64,000 nt of DNA from Deltaproteobacteria bacterium. GTDB taxonomy: Bacteria; Myxococcota_A; Polyangia; GCA-2747355; JADLHG01. Made by a program: the position numbers and the translations under genes. The notes below the pieces were generated by a model. The model had not been told where the DNA came from and ran no database searches. It saw nothing but the letters and a program-made list of their open reading frames with translations. Positions 7,949 to 16,856 of this stretch are shown here, piece after piece. How positions within the stretch are numbered: the stretch's first letter is position 1; each line of letters begins with the position of its first letter. The DNA lies in contig JADLHG010000004.1 in NCBI GenBank assembly GCA_020848905.1, positions 372,001 through 436,000 on the forward strand, written 5' to 3'.

Positions 7949-10900
7949 CTACTTGACGCCGAAGAACTCCAGGTCGCCCTTCTGGGTCAGGGTGGGGTCG
8001 TAGAAGAAGGTGCTGCCGTATACCTGGCCCCCCCCCGAGGTCGCCAGGTCGCTGAAGAAGCCGTAGCCGCGCGGCCCGCCCTTGAGGAGGCGCCCGAGAT
8101 GAGGGTCGGCGACCGTCTTCGGGGTCCAGGTCCCCGGCCCCGTACGAAGCGCCGTCAGGAGATCTGCGTTCTGCTGGTCCTGGTAGATGACCCGGACTGC
8201 GCCGGCCCCATCCACGACGAGGGCGCTGTCTGCGCCGACATAGTGTCGTCCATCAGGCCGAATGCCGTCGTCCACGGTCTCCGTCGCGCCGGGCTTCAGG
8301 GTGCCCGCGTCGATCGTCAGGTAGTGAAGCGTCAGAGCGGGCTCCTTCTGGAACGTGACGTGGATCGTCTTTCCTCCGGAGTCGGCAACCGCGGCGCAGA
8401 AAGCGCCCTGTCGGTCCGTTGCCCCCCCCCCTACCACGACGCTCTTCGCTGCGCCGCCAGCGCCATCCACCGGCGCGGCCTTGAGCGTCCCCTGCGCCGC
8501 GTCGTGATAGACGAGCACGGCGTTTGCTCCGGCTCGCAGCGCCCTGGGCCATAGCCCCAGCACCGGCGGAACCTCGGCGAGCTTCTGGTCGGGGAGAATC
8601 GTTTCGCACTTCCCCGCGATGCAAGCCTGCGTCGTGCTGCAGGCCGGGTTGCAGGTCGTGTCCTTCTTTTTGCACTCGCTGCTTCCGTCGGTCGCGACCG
8701 CGCAGGCCTCGCCACTCCCGCAGAGGTTACGGCAGGGCATGGGCGCGCTGTCCACCACGGTGACGGTCCAGTCGTCCTTCGCCGCCGGGCTGGCATTCTT
8801 GGCGGCGGCCCACCGAAGCTCGGAGCGGAACTGGCCCTTCTTGGCCTCGACGTTCAGCACGAGGAAGGCCACCGCGGGCTTCTCCCCGCCGAGCAGCGAG
8901 ACGGCGCGCCCGACCACCTCGCGCGAACTCGCCGCGGGCGCTGCGACCACGTGTGCAGTCCACTTGCCGCCCCGCCGGGCCGCGACCTTGAGGGCGCTCG
9001 CCGTCGCGTCGTGGTAGGCGACGATGGCCGTTCCGTCGGCGGCGAGGGCGATATCGCTGTAGAGCCCGACGTCGTCCCCCGGCTCGGATACGCCGCCACG
9101 CCAGCCGCTCGGGGCGTTTGTCGGCTGGGCCGCAGGAACACCGTCCACGAGCTCTCGCTGCTGTTTGGTCAGGTCGCCGTAGGGGGCGCTCACCACCACG
9201 AGGTCGCCGAACTTGCTCTCGTAGGCGCTGGCCAGCAATCCCTCCTTCGCCGCCGTCAGGGCCGAGAACCGGCCGAGCAGGCCGGGCTGCAGCGGCGTGA
9301 GTTCCTTGCATTCGCAGTCGACGGGGAGCGCGGTGCAGGTCGCCTCGTCCATGGTCTTGGCGCCGTCCGGGGCGACCGCCGTGAAGCCGGGTCCGCATGT
9401 TTTCCCTGGTTTGCAGGACAGCTGCTCTTTTTCGCACTTTCCGCTTTTCTGGCAACAGTAGGTCCCTGCCGAACAGGCACCGCAACTGGGTGGGACCGCG
9501 CTGTCCCCGGCCGGGCCGCTGTCCTGGGTGACGGGGACGCTGCTCGGACAGCCCGCGAGCAGGAGGGGTAGCGCGAGGACCACGAGCGCCCGGAAGCGAC
9601 CCGCACGGCGGAATCGGCGCGCAAGGGCCACGAGCCCCACCAGCACGACGAGGAGCCCTACGCTGCGCGACGGCACCGATTCTGGCACGGCCTGGCACCC
9701 GCCCCGTTCCTCGACCGCCGCCATCGGCGCGCGCGCCGGGACGCCGACCCGAACGGCCGGGGGCGCGGGGTCGCGAATCTCGAACTCCAGGCGCGCAGGG
9801 TGACTGTCGACGGCGTCGATCTCGCCGCGAGGTCGGGTGCGAACCTCGAGCAGGTGGCGCCCCAGGAGAAAGAGGATGGGGCTACGCAGGTGCAGCTCGG
9901 TGCCAGCCAGGAAGGGCGACCAATCGCCGCCGTCCAGCCGGTAGGAGAGTTCGGCCTGCGGGCCGTGGGGACTGTCCACCCGTACCGTCACCTCGGGCCC
10001 CTCCTTTAGATGGGAGAGCGCGCGGAGGCGCAGCGTCTCTCGCCGGCGGGGGAGCTCGACCCGGACCAGCCGGAGCCGCGTTTGCGGCACCTCGGCTCCC
10101 GCGGGCAGGGGCGAGGGGGCCGGCAGCGCCGGAGAGGGCGGTGGCTGCGGCGCGCTCGCCGGGGCCAGCTCTCCAAAGAGCGCCAGCACGCTGTTGGCGT
10201 CGGTGCTCGTGAAGGTCGCGTTCTTGATCTTCAACCCCGCGAGCTCTGGCAGCGCGAACCCCTTGCTGAGGAGCTCGGGGAGAAATCCCAGCGCCAGCTT
10301 GAGCAGGACGGGGAACTTGGCCTCGAGGTCTGCCGGCGTCTCACCGAGGAGCGCGCTGTCGGTGACCTTCAACTTGTCGAAGGCCTTGTCCAGTGCCCCG
10401 AGGACGGGTCGCACCTGGCCCTTCGCGTCGAGTACCAGCGCCACGGGAATCGAGACGTTTGCCGTGAGGCGCATGACCCTCACGAAGCGCTGGTCCGCGA
10501 GCACGTAGAGGTCGAGCGACAGGTCGTCGAAGCGCATCGTGAGGAGGGGATCCACAATGGTGTAGTTGCCGTTGCCTGCATCCACGATCTGCCCCTTGCC
10601 GAGGCTGAAGCGGGGCGGCGAGGCGGGGAGGACGACGAGCTTGACGGGAGCCGACTGTCCGCCGGTCAGCATGCCCAAGGATGGCATGATCAGACTGAAG
10701 GCGTCGGAATTCAGGAGCGGCATGGCTTGCGTGCTGAGCTCCAGACAGAGCGTTCCGGCGGTGTACGCGCTCCAACCGGCCATGTCGAGCATGCGCTGAT
10801 GGATGCCCACGCCAAGGTGAAACGGCTTCCCCTCGGGGGTGGTGTTCCCGGTGAGACCGGCGAAGACGGGCAGCGGAGGGGTGGTCGGGTTGGGTCGGAG

Positions 10901-11917
10901 TTCAGGGCGTGGCTTGACGCAGCTAGCGGGACCCGTGCCGGGCGCCACGCCGCCGAGCAGCCCGAGCGTGACCCCGTTGTTGTGCATCCCCACGTGGCTG
11001 CCCAGCCAGGCCAGCAGGTCGAGGGCGCTCGGATCCCGGGACGGGAGGCTCGCCAGCGGCATGCGCCCCTCGACGCCGAGGCGCTGCACGCAGCTCGCAC
11101 CCTGCATGCAGAGCTGCGTCTTTGCGTCGCAGGTGGCGCCACCGGGGCAGGGGGTCGTGTCGCACTTCGAGCAGAGAGACGTGTCGAGGAGCTGGCCCAC
11201 CAGCTTTCCGACCGCGTTCTTGACCTGGTCGATCAGGAAGCCCTTGAAGAAGACGTCGGCGAGGAAGCAGAGGGCGCCCCCGTTGACGGAGAGGTCGCCG
11301 TTGTCGAGGTCGGTGAGCGTCGCCTCCTTGAGCGCGATGCGGGTGCGCTTGCTCACGGGGTCCACGCTGAAGCGCAGGTCGGCCTGAAAGGCCATGTCCC
11401 CCTTGCCGGCCCGAGTCGTGTCGAGCGCGATCGTGCACGAGGCCACCCCCGAGGTGGTGATCGGGTTTCCTGCGGGCGTACTGGCCTTAACGCGTGCGAC
11501 GAGGCGCAGCGTGTCGCCCGAGGTGCTCTGGGGCTCGAGGGCCACCCCGGTCAGCGAGGCTTGAATCTGGCAAGGAGGCGTCTTCCCCTGGCAAGGGCCA
11601 CTGCCGCTCTTCGTCGCGCAGATGTTCATATCGCCCACCACGGGCACCGAGAGGCCGCAGGTGGGCGGCACGTCGAAGTTGAGTCCCTGGGGGAGTACCT
11701 GCGCGAGGAGGGTGCCGCTGTTCTTTTCCACGAAGTCGAGCCCGTCCGAGCTGAAGCGGGCCTGGATTCCGCCAGGGATCTGCTCCGCCTGCGGGAAGCC
11801 CCCCGAGATCGGCTGCAGGCTGCAACCCTGCGACGAGCCGCCACAGCTCGCCGCGGCGAGCGCGAGGAGGGCGAACAACAGCTGCCGGGAGCTACCCCAT
11901 TGATTCGCGATGCGCAT
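7949..11917 (-). CDS. 1322-residue surface lipoprotein; apparent in-frame fusion of a MYXO-CTERM-like protein and a second lipoprotein
   Basis: The N-terminus is a lipoprotein signal peptide with lipobox AASC (Cys 25). Residues ~25-740 form a large extracellular region with Cys-rich patches and no family I can name. At residue 741 a Cys is followed by a hydrophobic segment (VGLLVVLVGLVALA) and an Arg cluster (RRFRR), the layout of a MYXO-CTERM sorting tail, which normally ends a protein. Immediately after it, RALVVLALPLLLAGC (Cys 790) looks like a fresh lipoprotein signal peptide. A Cys-rich segment and beta-propeller-like repeats with recurring YHDA strands then run to the end. No stop codon separates the halves, and only a weak internal GTG (9581-9583) could restart translation. 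An AGAGGTG ribosome-binding sequence supports the first start. Confidence 0.75.
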   Translation of the reverse strand: MRIANQWGSSRQLLFALLALAAASCGGSSQGCSLQPISGGFPQAEQIPGGIQARFSSDGLDFVEKNSGTLLAQVLPQGLNFDVPPTCGLSVPVVGDMNICATKSGSGPCQGKTPPCQIQASLTGVALEPQSTSGDTLRLVARVKASTPAGNPITTSGVASCTIALDTTRAGKGDMAFQADLRFSVDPVSKRTRIALKEATLTDLDNGDLSVNGGALCFLADVFFKGFLIDQVKNAVGKLVGQLLDTSLCSKCDTTPCPGGATCDAKTQLCMQGASCVQRLGVEGRMPLASLPSRDPSALDLLAWLGSHVGMHNNGVTLGLLGGVAPGTGPASCVKPRPELRPNPTTPPLPVFAGLTGNTTPEGKPFHLGVGIHQRMLDMAGWSAYTAGTLCLELSTQAMPLLNSDAFSLIMPSLGMLTGGQSAPVKLVVLPASPPRFSLGKGQIVDAGNGNYTIVDPLLTMRFDDLSLDLYVLADQRFVRVMRLTANVSIPVALVLDAKGQVRPVLGALDKAFDKLKVTDSALLGETPADLEAKFPVLLKLALGFLPELLSKGFALPELAGLKIKNATFTSTDANSVLALFGELAPASAPQPPPSPALPAPSPLPAGAEVPQTRLRLVRVELPRRRETLRLRALSHLKEGPEVTVRVDSPHGPQAELSYRLDGGDWSPFLAGTELHLRSPILFLLGRHLLEVRTRPRGEIDAVDSHPARLEFEIRDPAPPAVRVGVPARAPMAAVEERGGCQAVPESVPSRSVGLLVVLVGLVALARRFRRAGRFRALVVLALPLLLAGCPSSVPVTQDSGPAGDSAVPPSCGACSAGTYCCQKSGKCEKEQLSCKPGKTCGPGFTAVAPDGAKTMDEATCTALPVDCECKELTPLQPGLLGRFSALTAAKEGLLASAYESKFGDLVVVSAPYGDLTKQQRELVDGVPAAQPTNAPSGWRGGVSEPGDDVGLYSDIALAADGTAIVAYHDATASALKVAARRGGKWTAHVVAAPAASSREVVGRAVSLLGGEKPAVAFLVLNVEAKKGQFRSELRWAAAKNASPAAKDDWTVTVVDSAPMPCRNLCGSGEACAVATDGSSECKKKDTTCNPACSTTQACIAGKCETILPDQKLAEVPPVLGLWPRALRAGANAVLVYHDAAQGTLKAAPVDGAGGAAKSVVVGGGATDRQGAFCAAVADSGGKTIHVTFQKEPALTLHYLTIDAGTLKPGATETVDDGIRPDGRHYVGADSALVVDGAGAVRVIYQDQQNADLLTALRTGPGTWTPKTVADPHLGRLLKGGPRGYGFFSDLATSGGGQVYGSTFFYDPTLTQKGDLEFFGVK

Positions 11918-12006
11918 GCTGCACCTCTTTGACGTTCAGCTCGCGCCACCCGCCACGGTTCGCGGTGGAAAGGAGAAGTGAAACCTGGGGAGGGCGTTCG
12001 AGCGGA

Positions 12007-12038
12007 GGGACCCTAGCACAGGCTGCGGGTCCCGTCAG
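12007..12038 (-). promoter_or_regulatory. Possible promoter overlapped by an inverted repeat, upstream of the 1322-residue lipoprotein gene
   Basis: On the minus strand, CTGACG (12033-12038) and TAGGGT (12010-12015) are 17 bases apart, and the -10 is preceded by TGC as in extended -10 promoters. A perfect 7-bp inverted repeat, GGGACCC at 12007-12013 and GGGTCCC at 12027-12033, spans the space between the two elements and could be an operator. No T-run follows, so it does not look like a terminator of the gene upstream. Confidence 0.35.
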
Positions 12039-12091
12039 CGGTCTCTCCGGGCGTGCCGCGTGCGTTGGATGCCTCGGTTGCCGGGTACGGC

Positions 12092-13867
12092 CTAGCCCTG
12101 CTGCGCGCGCCGCGCGCCGGGGCGCTGGGCGACGATGTTCTTCACCTTGGCCACGACGAGCTCGGGGGCGTACGGCTTGACGATGTAGTCGAGGGCGCCG
12201 AGCTCGAAGCCCCGGTTGACGTCCTCCGCATCGGCGCACTCGGAAACGAAGATGAGTGGTATCTGGCGGGTGCGCGCGTCGGCCTGCATGCGCTTGAGGA
12301 AGTCGAAGCCATCCACGGGGTCGAGCCGAACCTCGGAGAGAATGAGGTCGATAGGGCTCGCCAGGATCTCGCGCGCCGCCTCGGCCGTCGTCTGGACCAC
12401 CCGCACATCGTGTCCGGCGCCCACCAGCTTCAGCTCCAGCAGTGCCGTCGATTCCATGTCCCGGTCCACGACGAGGACCCGCGGGCGCTGCCCCACCGCC
12501 ACGCCTTCGGCCGCGTCTCCCGTGAGAACCTCGGCGAGCCGGTCCACCGCGTACTGGTCGAGAACTCGTCGCTCGGCTGCGTCGCGCAACCGTGCGAGGG
12601 CCTGCAGCGGGTCGGTCACGCGCCCTCCGGGGGCGCGCGGGTTGGCCAGGAGATCGCAGTAGGCGTTCGACACCGCGAGCAAGCGAGCTCCGAGGGGAAT
12701 GCCGCGCCCTGCCAGCTTTCCAGGGATGCCCCGACCGTCGGGGCGCTCGTGCTGCGCCACCAGGATGCTGGTCGTGGTGGCCGGGAGATGGATTCCCTCG
12801 AGCAGCTTCAGCGGGTCGACGCCGGCGCGAGGGGCGGGCTCGGCGGAGGGGGCCGCGGAGGCCGTGGAGAGGGCCGATAGATGCGGGTCGGTCGGGCGCC
12901 CCACGTCGTGGAGGTAGGCGGCCAGCTGCAGGCTGAAGAACTGCTCCTTGGGCAGCGTCGTTCTCTCCGCCAGGAGCTGGACGAGACGGGCGACCTCGGC
13001 CGAGTGCCCCTGGCGCCACCCGTGCCCCATCTCGAGCACATTCACCAGGACGGCGACCGTGCGGACGAAGGCCTCGGGGCGCAGACGCTCGTCGTCGTCG
13101 AGCGCGAGCTGCCGTTCTCCGAGAGGTGTCGCATCGGGACCTGCTAGCTGGTCGAGCACCCCCATTCCGTCGGCCGGCGGGACGAGCGTTCCCGCGACTG
13201 CCGACGACGGGCGCTTCGAGCGCGATGCGTCCTTGTCGTTCGGGGATGCCGTTGCGTCCGTCGGCGCCGGAGGGGCGCCCACCGCGCTCACCTCTCCGGT
13301 CGGTAGGCGGTCCAGGTCGGCCGGGGCACCCGCGCCGCTGCCGAGATCGATCACGCGTTGGTCGTAGATGTTGAGCAGCTGGCCGTAGTGGGCGCCGAGA
13401 GCCTGCTCCATGCGCGCGAAGGCGTGGATGTCACCCTTGTAGAAGCGCCGGATCGCCGCTTCGATGGCGTGGCGCAGGGCGACGTGAGCTCGAACCTCCT
13501 GGGCCATCGACGCGCGGCGGACGGCCTCGAGCACGCGCGGATCGCCCGGGTCGGGCGTGACGATGCTGAGAACCAGTCGCTCCTTGTCGCACCGCACGGG
13601 GAGCACGTGGAGCTGCTCGCACAGCTCCGCCGGCAACAGGTCAAGCACCCACTGCGGAACGGTGGCGGAGCCGAGCTTCTCCGTCGAGACGTAGCGGGTC
13701 TGGAACTGCAGTCCGAGGAACTTGAGCAGGTCGGTCTCGCTGATCGCACCCGTGCTCAGCAAGCCGAAGGCGAGATCCTCGGGGGAGGCGAGGTGCGCCG
13801 CTCGATACTGCTCGTCGGTCACGAGGCCCGCGGCGTGGAGCTGCTCGGCGAGCCGGCGGTCGTCCAT
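12092..13867 (-). CDS. GspE/MshE-N-like, degenerate HD-GYP-like and receiver domain protein
   Basis: The 591-residue protein has three parts. Residues 1-150 resemble the N-terminal domain of GspE/MshE-type ATPases (AEQLHAAGLVT, FLGLQF, DLLPAELCEQLHVLPV), a fold known to bind c-di-GMP in some proteins. Residues ~255-475 carry an HD domain with LHDVGR and HERPDGRGIP, corresponding to the HD and GYP motifs of c-di-GMP phosphodiesterases, but with GYP changed to GIP and parts of the metal site unclear. Residues ~478-585 are a receiver domain in which the phospho-acceptor Asp is replaced by Glu 512, while the acidic pocket and the Lys of the VKPY motif remain. It is probably a c-di-GMP-related regulator, with enzymatic activity uncertain. 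Confidence 0.75.
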   Translation of the reverse strand: MDDRRLAEQLHAAGLVTDEQYRAAHLASPEDLAFGLLSTGAISETDLLKFLGLQFQTRYVSTEKLGSATVPQWVLDLLPAELCEQLHVLPVRCDKERLVLSIVTPDPGDPRVLEAVRRASMAQEVRAHVALRHAIEAAIRRFYKGDIHAFARMEQALGAHYGQLLNIYDQRVIDLGSGAGAPADLDRLPTGEVSAVGAPPAPTDATASPNDKDASRSKRPSSAVAGTLVPPADGMGVLDQLAGPDATPLGERQLALDDDERLRPEAFVRTVAVLVNVLEMGHGWRQGHSAEVARLVQLLAERTTLPKEQFFSLQLAAYLHDVGRPTDPHLSALSTASAAPSAEPAPRAGVDPLKLLEGIHLPATTTSILVAQHERPDGRGIPGKLAGRGIPLGARLLAVSNAYCDLLANPRAPGGRVTDPLQALARLRDAAERRVLDQYAVDRLAEVLTGDAAEGVAVGQRPRVLVVDRDMESTALLELKLVGAGHDVRVVQTTAEAAREILASPIDLILSEVRLDPVDGFDFLKRMQADARTRQIPLIFVSECADAEDVNRGFELGALDYIVKPYAPELVVAKVKNIVAQRPGARRAQQG

Positions 13868-13907
13868 GCTTCACCCAACCCCGTCTCTATGCTGGCGAGG
13901 CGGCTTC

Positions 13908-13936
13908 AGTGTAGTCGCGTGTGTCGTGGTATGCAA
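13908..13936 (-). promoter_or_regulatory. Promoter of the HD-GYP-like/receiver gene
   Basis: On the minus strand TTGCAT (13931-13936) is followed at 17 bases by TACACT (13908-13913). Transcription would start near 13901, leaving a ~34-base leader. Both spacing and hexamers are good sigma70 matches. The remainder of 13868-14060 shows no gene. Confidence 0.5.
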
Positions 13937-14060
13937 AGGAGGCCATCCCCGGCCGGAGCTCTGCCGGGCGGAGACCTCCCGCGACAAAGCAAGCGACGAG
14001 GGCGGTCGTTCCGAACCCTGCTGGGCTCAGCGGACGGGACCTCGAGCCTCGAGCGGTCAA

Positions 14061-14267
14061 TCAGTCGCCGTGCTCTTCCTTCTCATCCTCGGCGCCGGGG
14101 AATTCGTTGACCGACGGGTACTTCATGATCTCCTTGCGGGCGATCTTCCAGGCCTTCTGCACGATCCAGGACAACGACCGGTCCTGGCGGTTTGCCTCTT
14201 CCTGGATCTCCTTCAGCATCTCCTCGGGAAAGTACAGGCTCTGTTTCCTCTTGTCCGATCCAGCCAT
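14061..14267 (-). CDS. Short conserved DKRKQSLYFPEE-type protein (ribbon-helix-helix-like)
   Basis: A 68-residue protein whose core, DKRKQSLYFPEEMLKEIQEEA followed by RSLSWIVQKAWKIA, has the strand-helix-helix pattern of ribbon-helix-helix DNA-binding proteins. I recall this small family (TIGR04563-like) as common in myxobacteria, which is recollection rather than a search result. The C-terminus is acidic. The start ATG (MAGSDKRKQ) was chosen because a longer in-frame start at 14369 would lie upstream of the strong promoter at 14327-14356. Its function is not established. Confidence 0.75.
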   Translation of the reverse strand: MAGSDKRKQSLYFPEEMLKEIQEEANRQDRSLSWIVQKAWKIARKEIMKYPSVNEFPGAEDEKEEHGD

Positions 14268-14326
14268 GATGCGCTTGCCCTCGAGCTTGGGTGGCCAGGT
14301 GAGTCCTGGTTCGTTACGTGTGCGAA

Positions 14327-14356
14327 ATTGTAAGCGTCTGTCAGCGGGGGTGTCAA
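14327..14356 (-). promoter_or_regulatory. Strong sigma70-type promoter of the short ribbon-helix-helix-like gene
   Basis: On the minus strand a consensus TTGACA (14351-14356) is followed at 18 bases by TACAAT (14327-14332), the best -35/-10 pair seen in the window. Transcription would begin near 14320, with a leader of about 53 bases to the ATG at 14267. Confidence 0.65.
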
Positions 14357-14423
14357 GTTGAGCCCACACGGCATGCGTCGGCCTGACTCTCGTCGCAGAG
14401 AAAGCCGGGCCCGGGGAAGGGCG

Positions 14424-14453
14424 TTGAACGCCGCCTTCGGCGCGTGGTAAGAG
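14424..14453 (+). promoter_or_regulatory. Likely promoter of the TetR gene, implying a leaderless start
   Basis: TTGAAC (14424-14429), an 18-base spacer and TAAGAG (14448-14453) preceded by TGG, as in extended -10 promoters. The GTG at 14462 is 8 bases after the -10, so the transcript would begin at or next to the start codon. Confidence 0.4.
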
Positions 14454-14461
14454 CGGCGTCC

Positions 14462-15112
14462 GTGGCGGATCCCCCCGACGAAGATGGGCGCGTGACGCGG
14501 GCTCAGCGCCGTCGGCAGGAGAGCCGTTCCCGGCTGATGAGCGCCAGCCGCAAGGTCTTCAGCGAGCTGGGCTACCACGCCGCTTCGGTGGCCGACATCC
14601 TGTCGGCCGCCGGGATGGCTCGGGGAACCTTCTACCTATACTTCCCGAGCAAGCGGGCCGTCTTCGAAGCGTTGCTCGACGAGATGTTCGTGCACATCGC
14701 ACAGGCCGTCCGTCGCGTGAGCACCGAGGTTGGTGCCGAACCGCCGCTCGAGCAGATGTACTGGAACGTCCGGCGACTCGTTGACGCCGTCGAGACGCAC
14801 CGCGAGCTCACGGTCATCTTGCTTCGCGAGGCGGGGGGCATCGACGCGGACTTCGATCGGAAGCTGGACCGGTTCTACGACCGCATCTGCGCGCTCATCC
14901 AGAGCGGTCTCGTCGACGGGCAGGCGCGGGGGCTCGTGCGTCGGTGCGACGTACGCCTGGTGTCCTATCTCGTGCTGGGCAGTCTCAAGGAGGCCATGCT
15001 GCGGTTTCTGGCCGCCGAGCAGCCGATGGATCGTGAGGAGCTGGTTCGCGAGATCCTGACCTACGTCTTGCACGGCATCTTCACGGGACCTGCCGACGCG
15101 GCTACACGCTGA
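14462..15112 (+). CDS. TetR family transcriptional regulator
   Basis: A 216-residue regulator with the TetR N-terminal helix-turn-helix: KVFSELGYHAASVADILSAAGMARGTFYLYFPSKRAVFEALLDE. The C-terminal ~150 residues are all helical and would form the ligand-binding and dimerisation domain. The GTG at 14462 was chosen because a -10-like element lies 8 bases before it; an in-frame GTG at 14444 falls inside that element. It is convergent with the TPP enzyme gene, their 3' ends overlapping by 11 bases, and divergent from the short ribbon-helix-helix-like gene. The ligand is unknown. Confidence 0.88.
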   Translation: MADPPDEDGRVTRAQRRRQESRSRLMSASRKVFSELGYHAASVADILSAAGMARGTFYLYFPSKRAVFEALLDEMFVHIAQAVRRVSTEVGAEPPLEQMYWNVRRLVDAVETHRELTVILLREAGGIDADFDRKLDRFYDRICALIQSGLVDGQARGLVRRCDVRLVSYLVLGSLKEAMLRFLAAEQPMDREELVREILTYVLHGIFTGPADAATR

Positions 15113-16748
15113 CGGCGTAGCGGCGAAAGTCGCTCTGTCCCATCTTCACGTTCACGAGCGCTGGCTTGTCGGCGGCAAACGCGCGCTCGAGCGCCGGCCG
15201 CAGCTGATTCGGGCGCTCCACGTATTCTCCGTGGCCTCCGAGCCCCTCCACGACCTTGTCGTACCGCGTGTAGCTGAGGCGGGTGGCGGGCGTGCGGGTC
15301 GGTCCATAGATCATGCTCTGGCCGCGATAGATCTGCGTCCAGCAGGCGTCGTTTCCGACGATGCCGACCACCTTGATCCCCTGGCGCGCCATGGCCTCGA
15401 ACTCCATGCCGTTCAGACCGAAGGAGCCGTCCCCGAACATGATCACGACCTGATGTTCGGGTAGGGCGAGCTTCGCCGCCATCGCATAGCCGGGTCCGAC
15501 ACCGAGCGTACCGAGTGGCCCGGGGTCCATCCAGCTTCCAGGACCCTCCACATCGAGGACGTAGGCCGCGGTCGCCACGAAGTCCCCGCCGTCGCCAACG
15601 ACGATCGTCTTCGGATCGACGAAGTGGTTCACCTCGGCGCAGAGCCGCAGCGGGTTGATGGGATCGCTCTCCTGCGCGCACTCCGCGCGGATCTTGGCGA
15701 CGAGCTCCGACTCGATGCCCTGCACCTCGCCGAGCCACGCGGACCAGCCCGGGCAGCCGTCGAGGGCGCCCGCCAGCTGCCCGAGGACGTGCCCGGTGTC
15801 CCCGACGATGCCCACGTCGACCTTCCGGTTGCGCCCGATCTCGGCGCCGTCGAGGTCGACCTGGATCACCTTCGCCGTGGGCGGGATCTTGTCCCCATAC
15901 CCCAGGCGGAAGTCGAGCGGCGTGCCGAAGACGATCACGCAGTCCGAGCGGCTGAGCGCCTTCGAGCGCGCGTGTTTGAGGTAGCACCGGTGGTCGGGCG
16001 GGAGGGCCCCGCGGGCCAGACCGTTGAGAAAGGCAGGCATCGGGACGGCGTCGAGAAACCGCGCCAGCGCCTGCGGGTGCTTCGACCAGCGCCACTGGCT
16101 GCCGACGATCAGCAGCGGGTGTTCGGCGCCGCGGATGAGCGCGCTCGCGCGTTCCACATGCTCCGGGTCGCCCATGGGCCGCGCTTCCGTCCGGTAGCCT
16201 TCGTAGGCCACGGCCTCGGCGTCCTCGCAACCGCCCATCAGCACGTCGAGCGGCATCTCCAGGAAGACGGGCCCCGGGACCCCGCTCGTCGCCACGCGGA
16301 AGGCCGTCTGGACGTACTCGCCGAGGCGCCGCGTCTCGGGCACGGAGACGGACCACTTGCTCACCGCGCGCAGCAGCTCCACGTGGTTCATGTCCTGGAG
16401 CCCACCGCGGTCCTGCCCGCCGAGCGGCCCGAGGAGGCGGGCACCCTGGCCGCCGACGAGGACCATCGGTATCTGCGCGCGCTGCGCGTTGGCGACCGCC
16501 GTGACGGCGTCCGTGACCCCGGGTCCCGCGGTCACGGCGGCGACTCCCGGGCGCCCGGTCACGCGCGCCCAGCCGTCGGCAGCGTGAGCGGCGGACTGCT
16601 CGTGGCGGAAGTCCACCACGCGAATCCCCTCGTCGAGGCAGCCATCGTAGATCGCCTGAATGTGTCCGCCGCACAGCGTGAAAAGGTGGCTGACGCCTTC
16701 CGCTCTCAACGCGCGCGCGACGACGCGTCCACCATGAAGCCTTGCCAT
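15102..16748 (-). CDS. Thiamine pyrophosphate-dependent enzyme, acetolactate synthase/2-hydroxyacyl-CoA lyase-like
   Basis: A 548-residue three-domain TPP enzyme. The N-terminal domain has the FTLCGGHIQAIYDGC entry and the cofactor-activating Glu in FRHEQSAAHAADGWAR. The C-terminal domain has the TPP/Mg motif GDGSFGLNGMEFEA with the second ligand in GNDACW. The FTLCGGH sequence is closer to ILVBL and 2-hydroxyacyl-CoA lyase-like members than to biosynthetic IlvB, and no regulatory IlvN subunit follows, so a role in branched-chain amino-acid synthesis is doubtful. The start MARLHGGR has a GGAGAAGG sequence upstream. The substrate cannot be named. Confidence 0.88.
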   Translation of the reverse strand: MARLHGGRVVARALRAEGVSHLFTLCGGHIQAIYDGCLDEGIRVVDFRHEQSAAHAADGWARVTGRPGVAAVTAGPGVTDAVTAVANAQRAQIPMVLVGGQGARLLGPLGGQDRGGLQDMNHVELLRAVSKWSVSVPETRRLGEYVQTAFRVATSGVPGPVFLEMPLDVLMGGCEDAEAVAYEGYRTEARPMGDPEHVERASALIRGAEHPLLIVGSQWRWSKHPQALARFLDAVPMPAFLNGLARGALPPDHRCYLKHARSKALSRSDCVIVFGTPLDFRLGYGDKIPPTAKVIQVDLDGAEIGRNRKVDVGIVGDTGHVLGQLAGALDGCPGWSAWLGEVQGIESELVAKIRAECAQESDPINPLRLCAEVNHFVDPKTIVVGDGGDFVATAAYVLDVEGPGSWMDPGPLGTLGVGPGYAMAAKLALPEHQVVIMFGDGSFGLNGMEFEAMARQGIKVVGIVGNDACWTQIYRGQSMIYGPTRTPATRLSYTRYDKVVEGLGGHGEYVERPNQLRPALERAFAADKPALVNVKMGQSDFRRYAVSV

Positions 16749-16778
16749 CGATCCTTCTCCGTGCACGATCCCGCGCGA

Positions 16779-16806
16779 AAGGTAATGAGGTTTCGGGCGA
16801 CGTCAA
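16779..16806 (-). promoter_or_regulatory. Promoter of the TPP enzyme gene
   Basis: On the minus strand TTGACG (16801-16806), a 16-base spacer and TACCTT (16779-16784). The leader to the ATG at 16748 would be about 25 bases and contains the ribosome-binding sequence. Confidence 0.45.
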
Positions 16807-16856
16807 GGTGAAAGCAGTTGCCGCGCCGCGCCCTTCGCGATAAACGAGGCCCCGCC

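Noticed and set aside
10010-11932. 640-residue plus-strand open frame opposite the 1322-residue lipoprotein gene
   Set aside because: Composition is the Arg/Gly/Glu/His-rich pattern of an antisense frame of GC-rich coding DNA, with no domain, signal peptide or ribosome-binding site. The minus-strand gene has a lipobox and clear domain structure.
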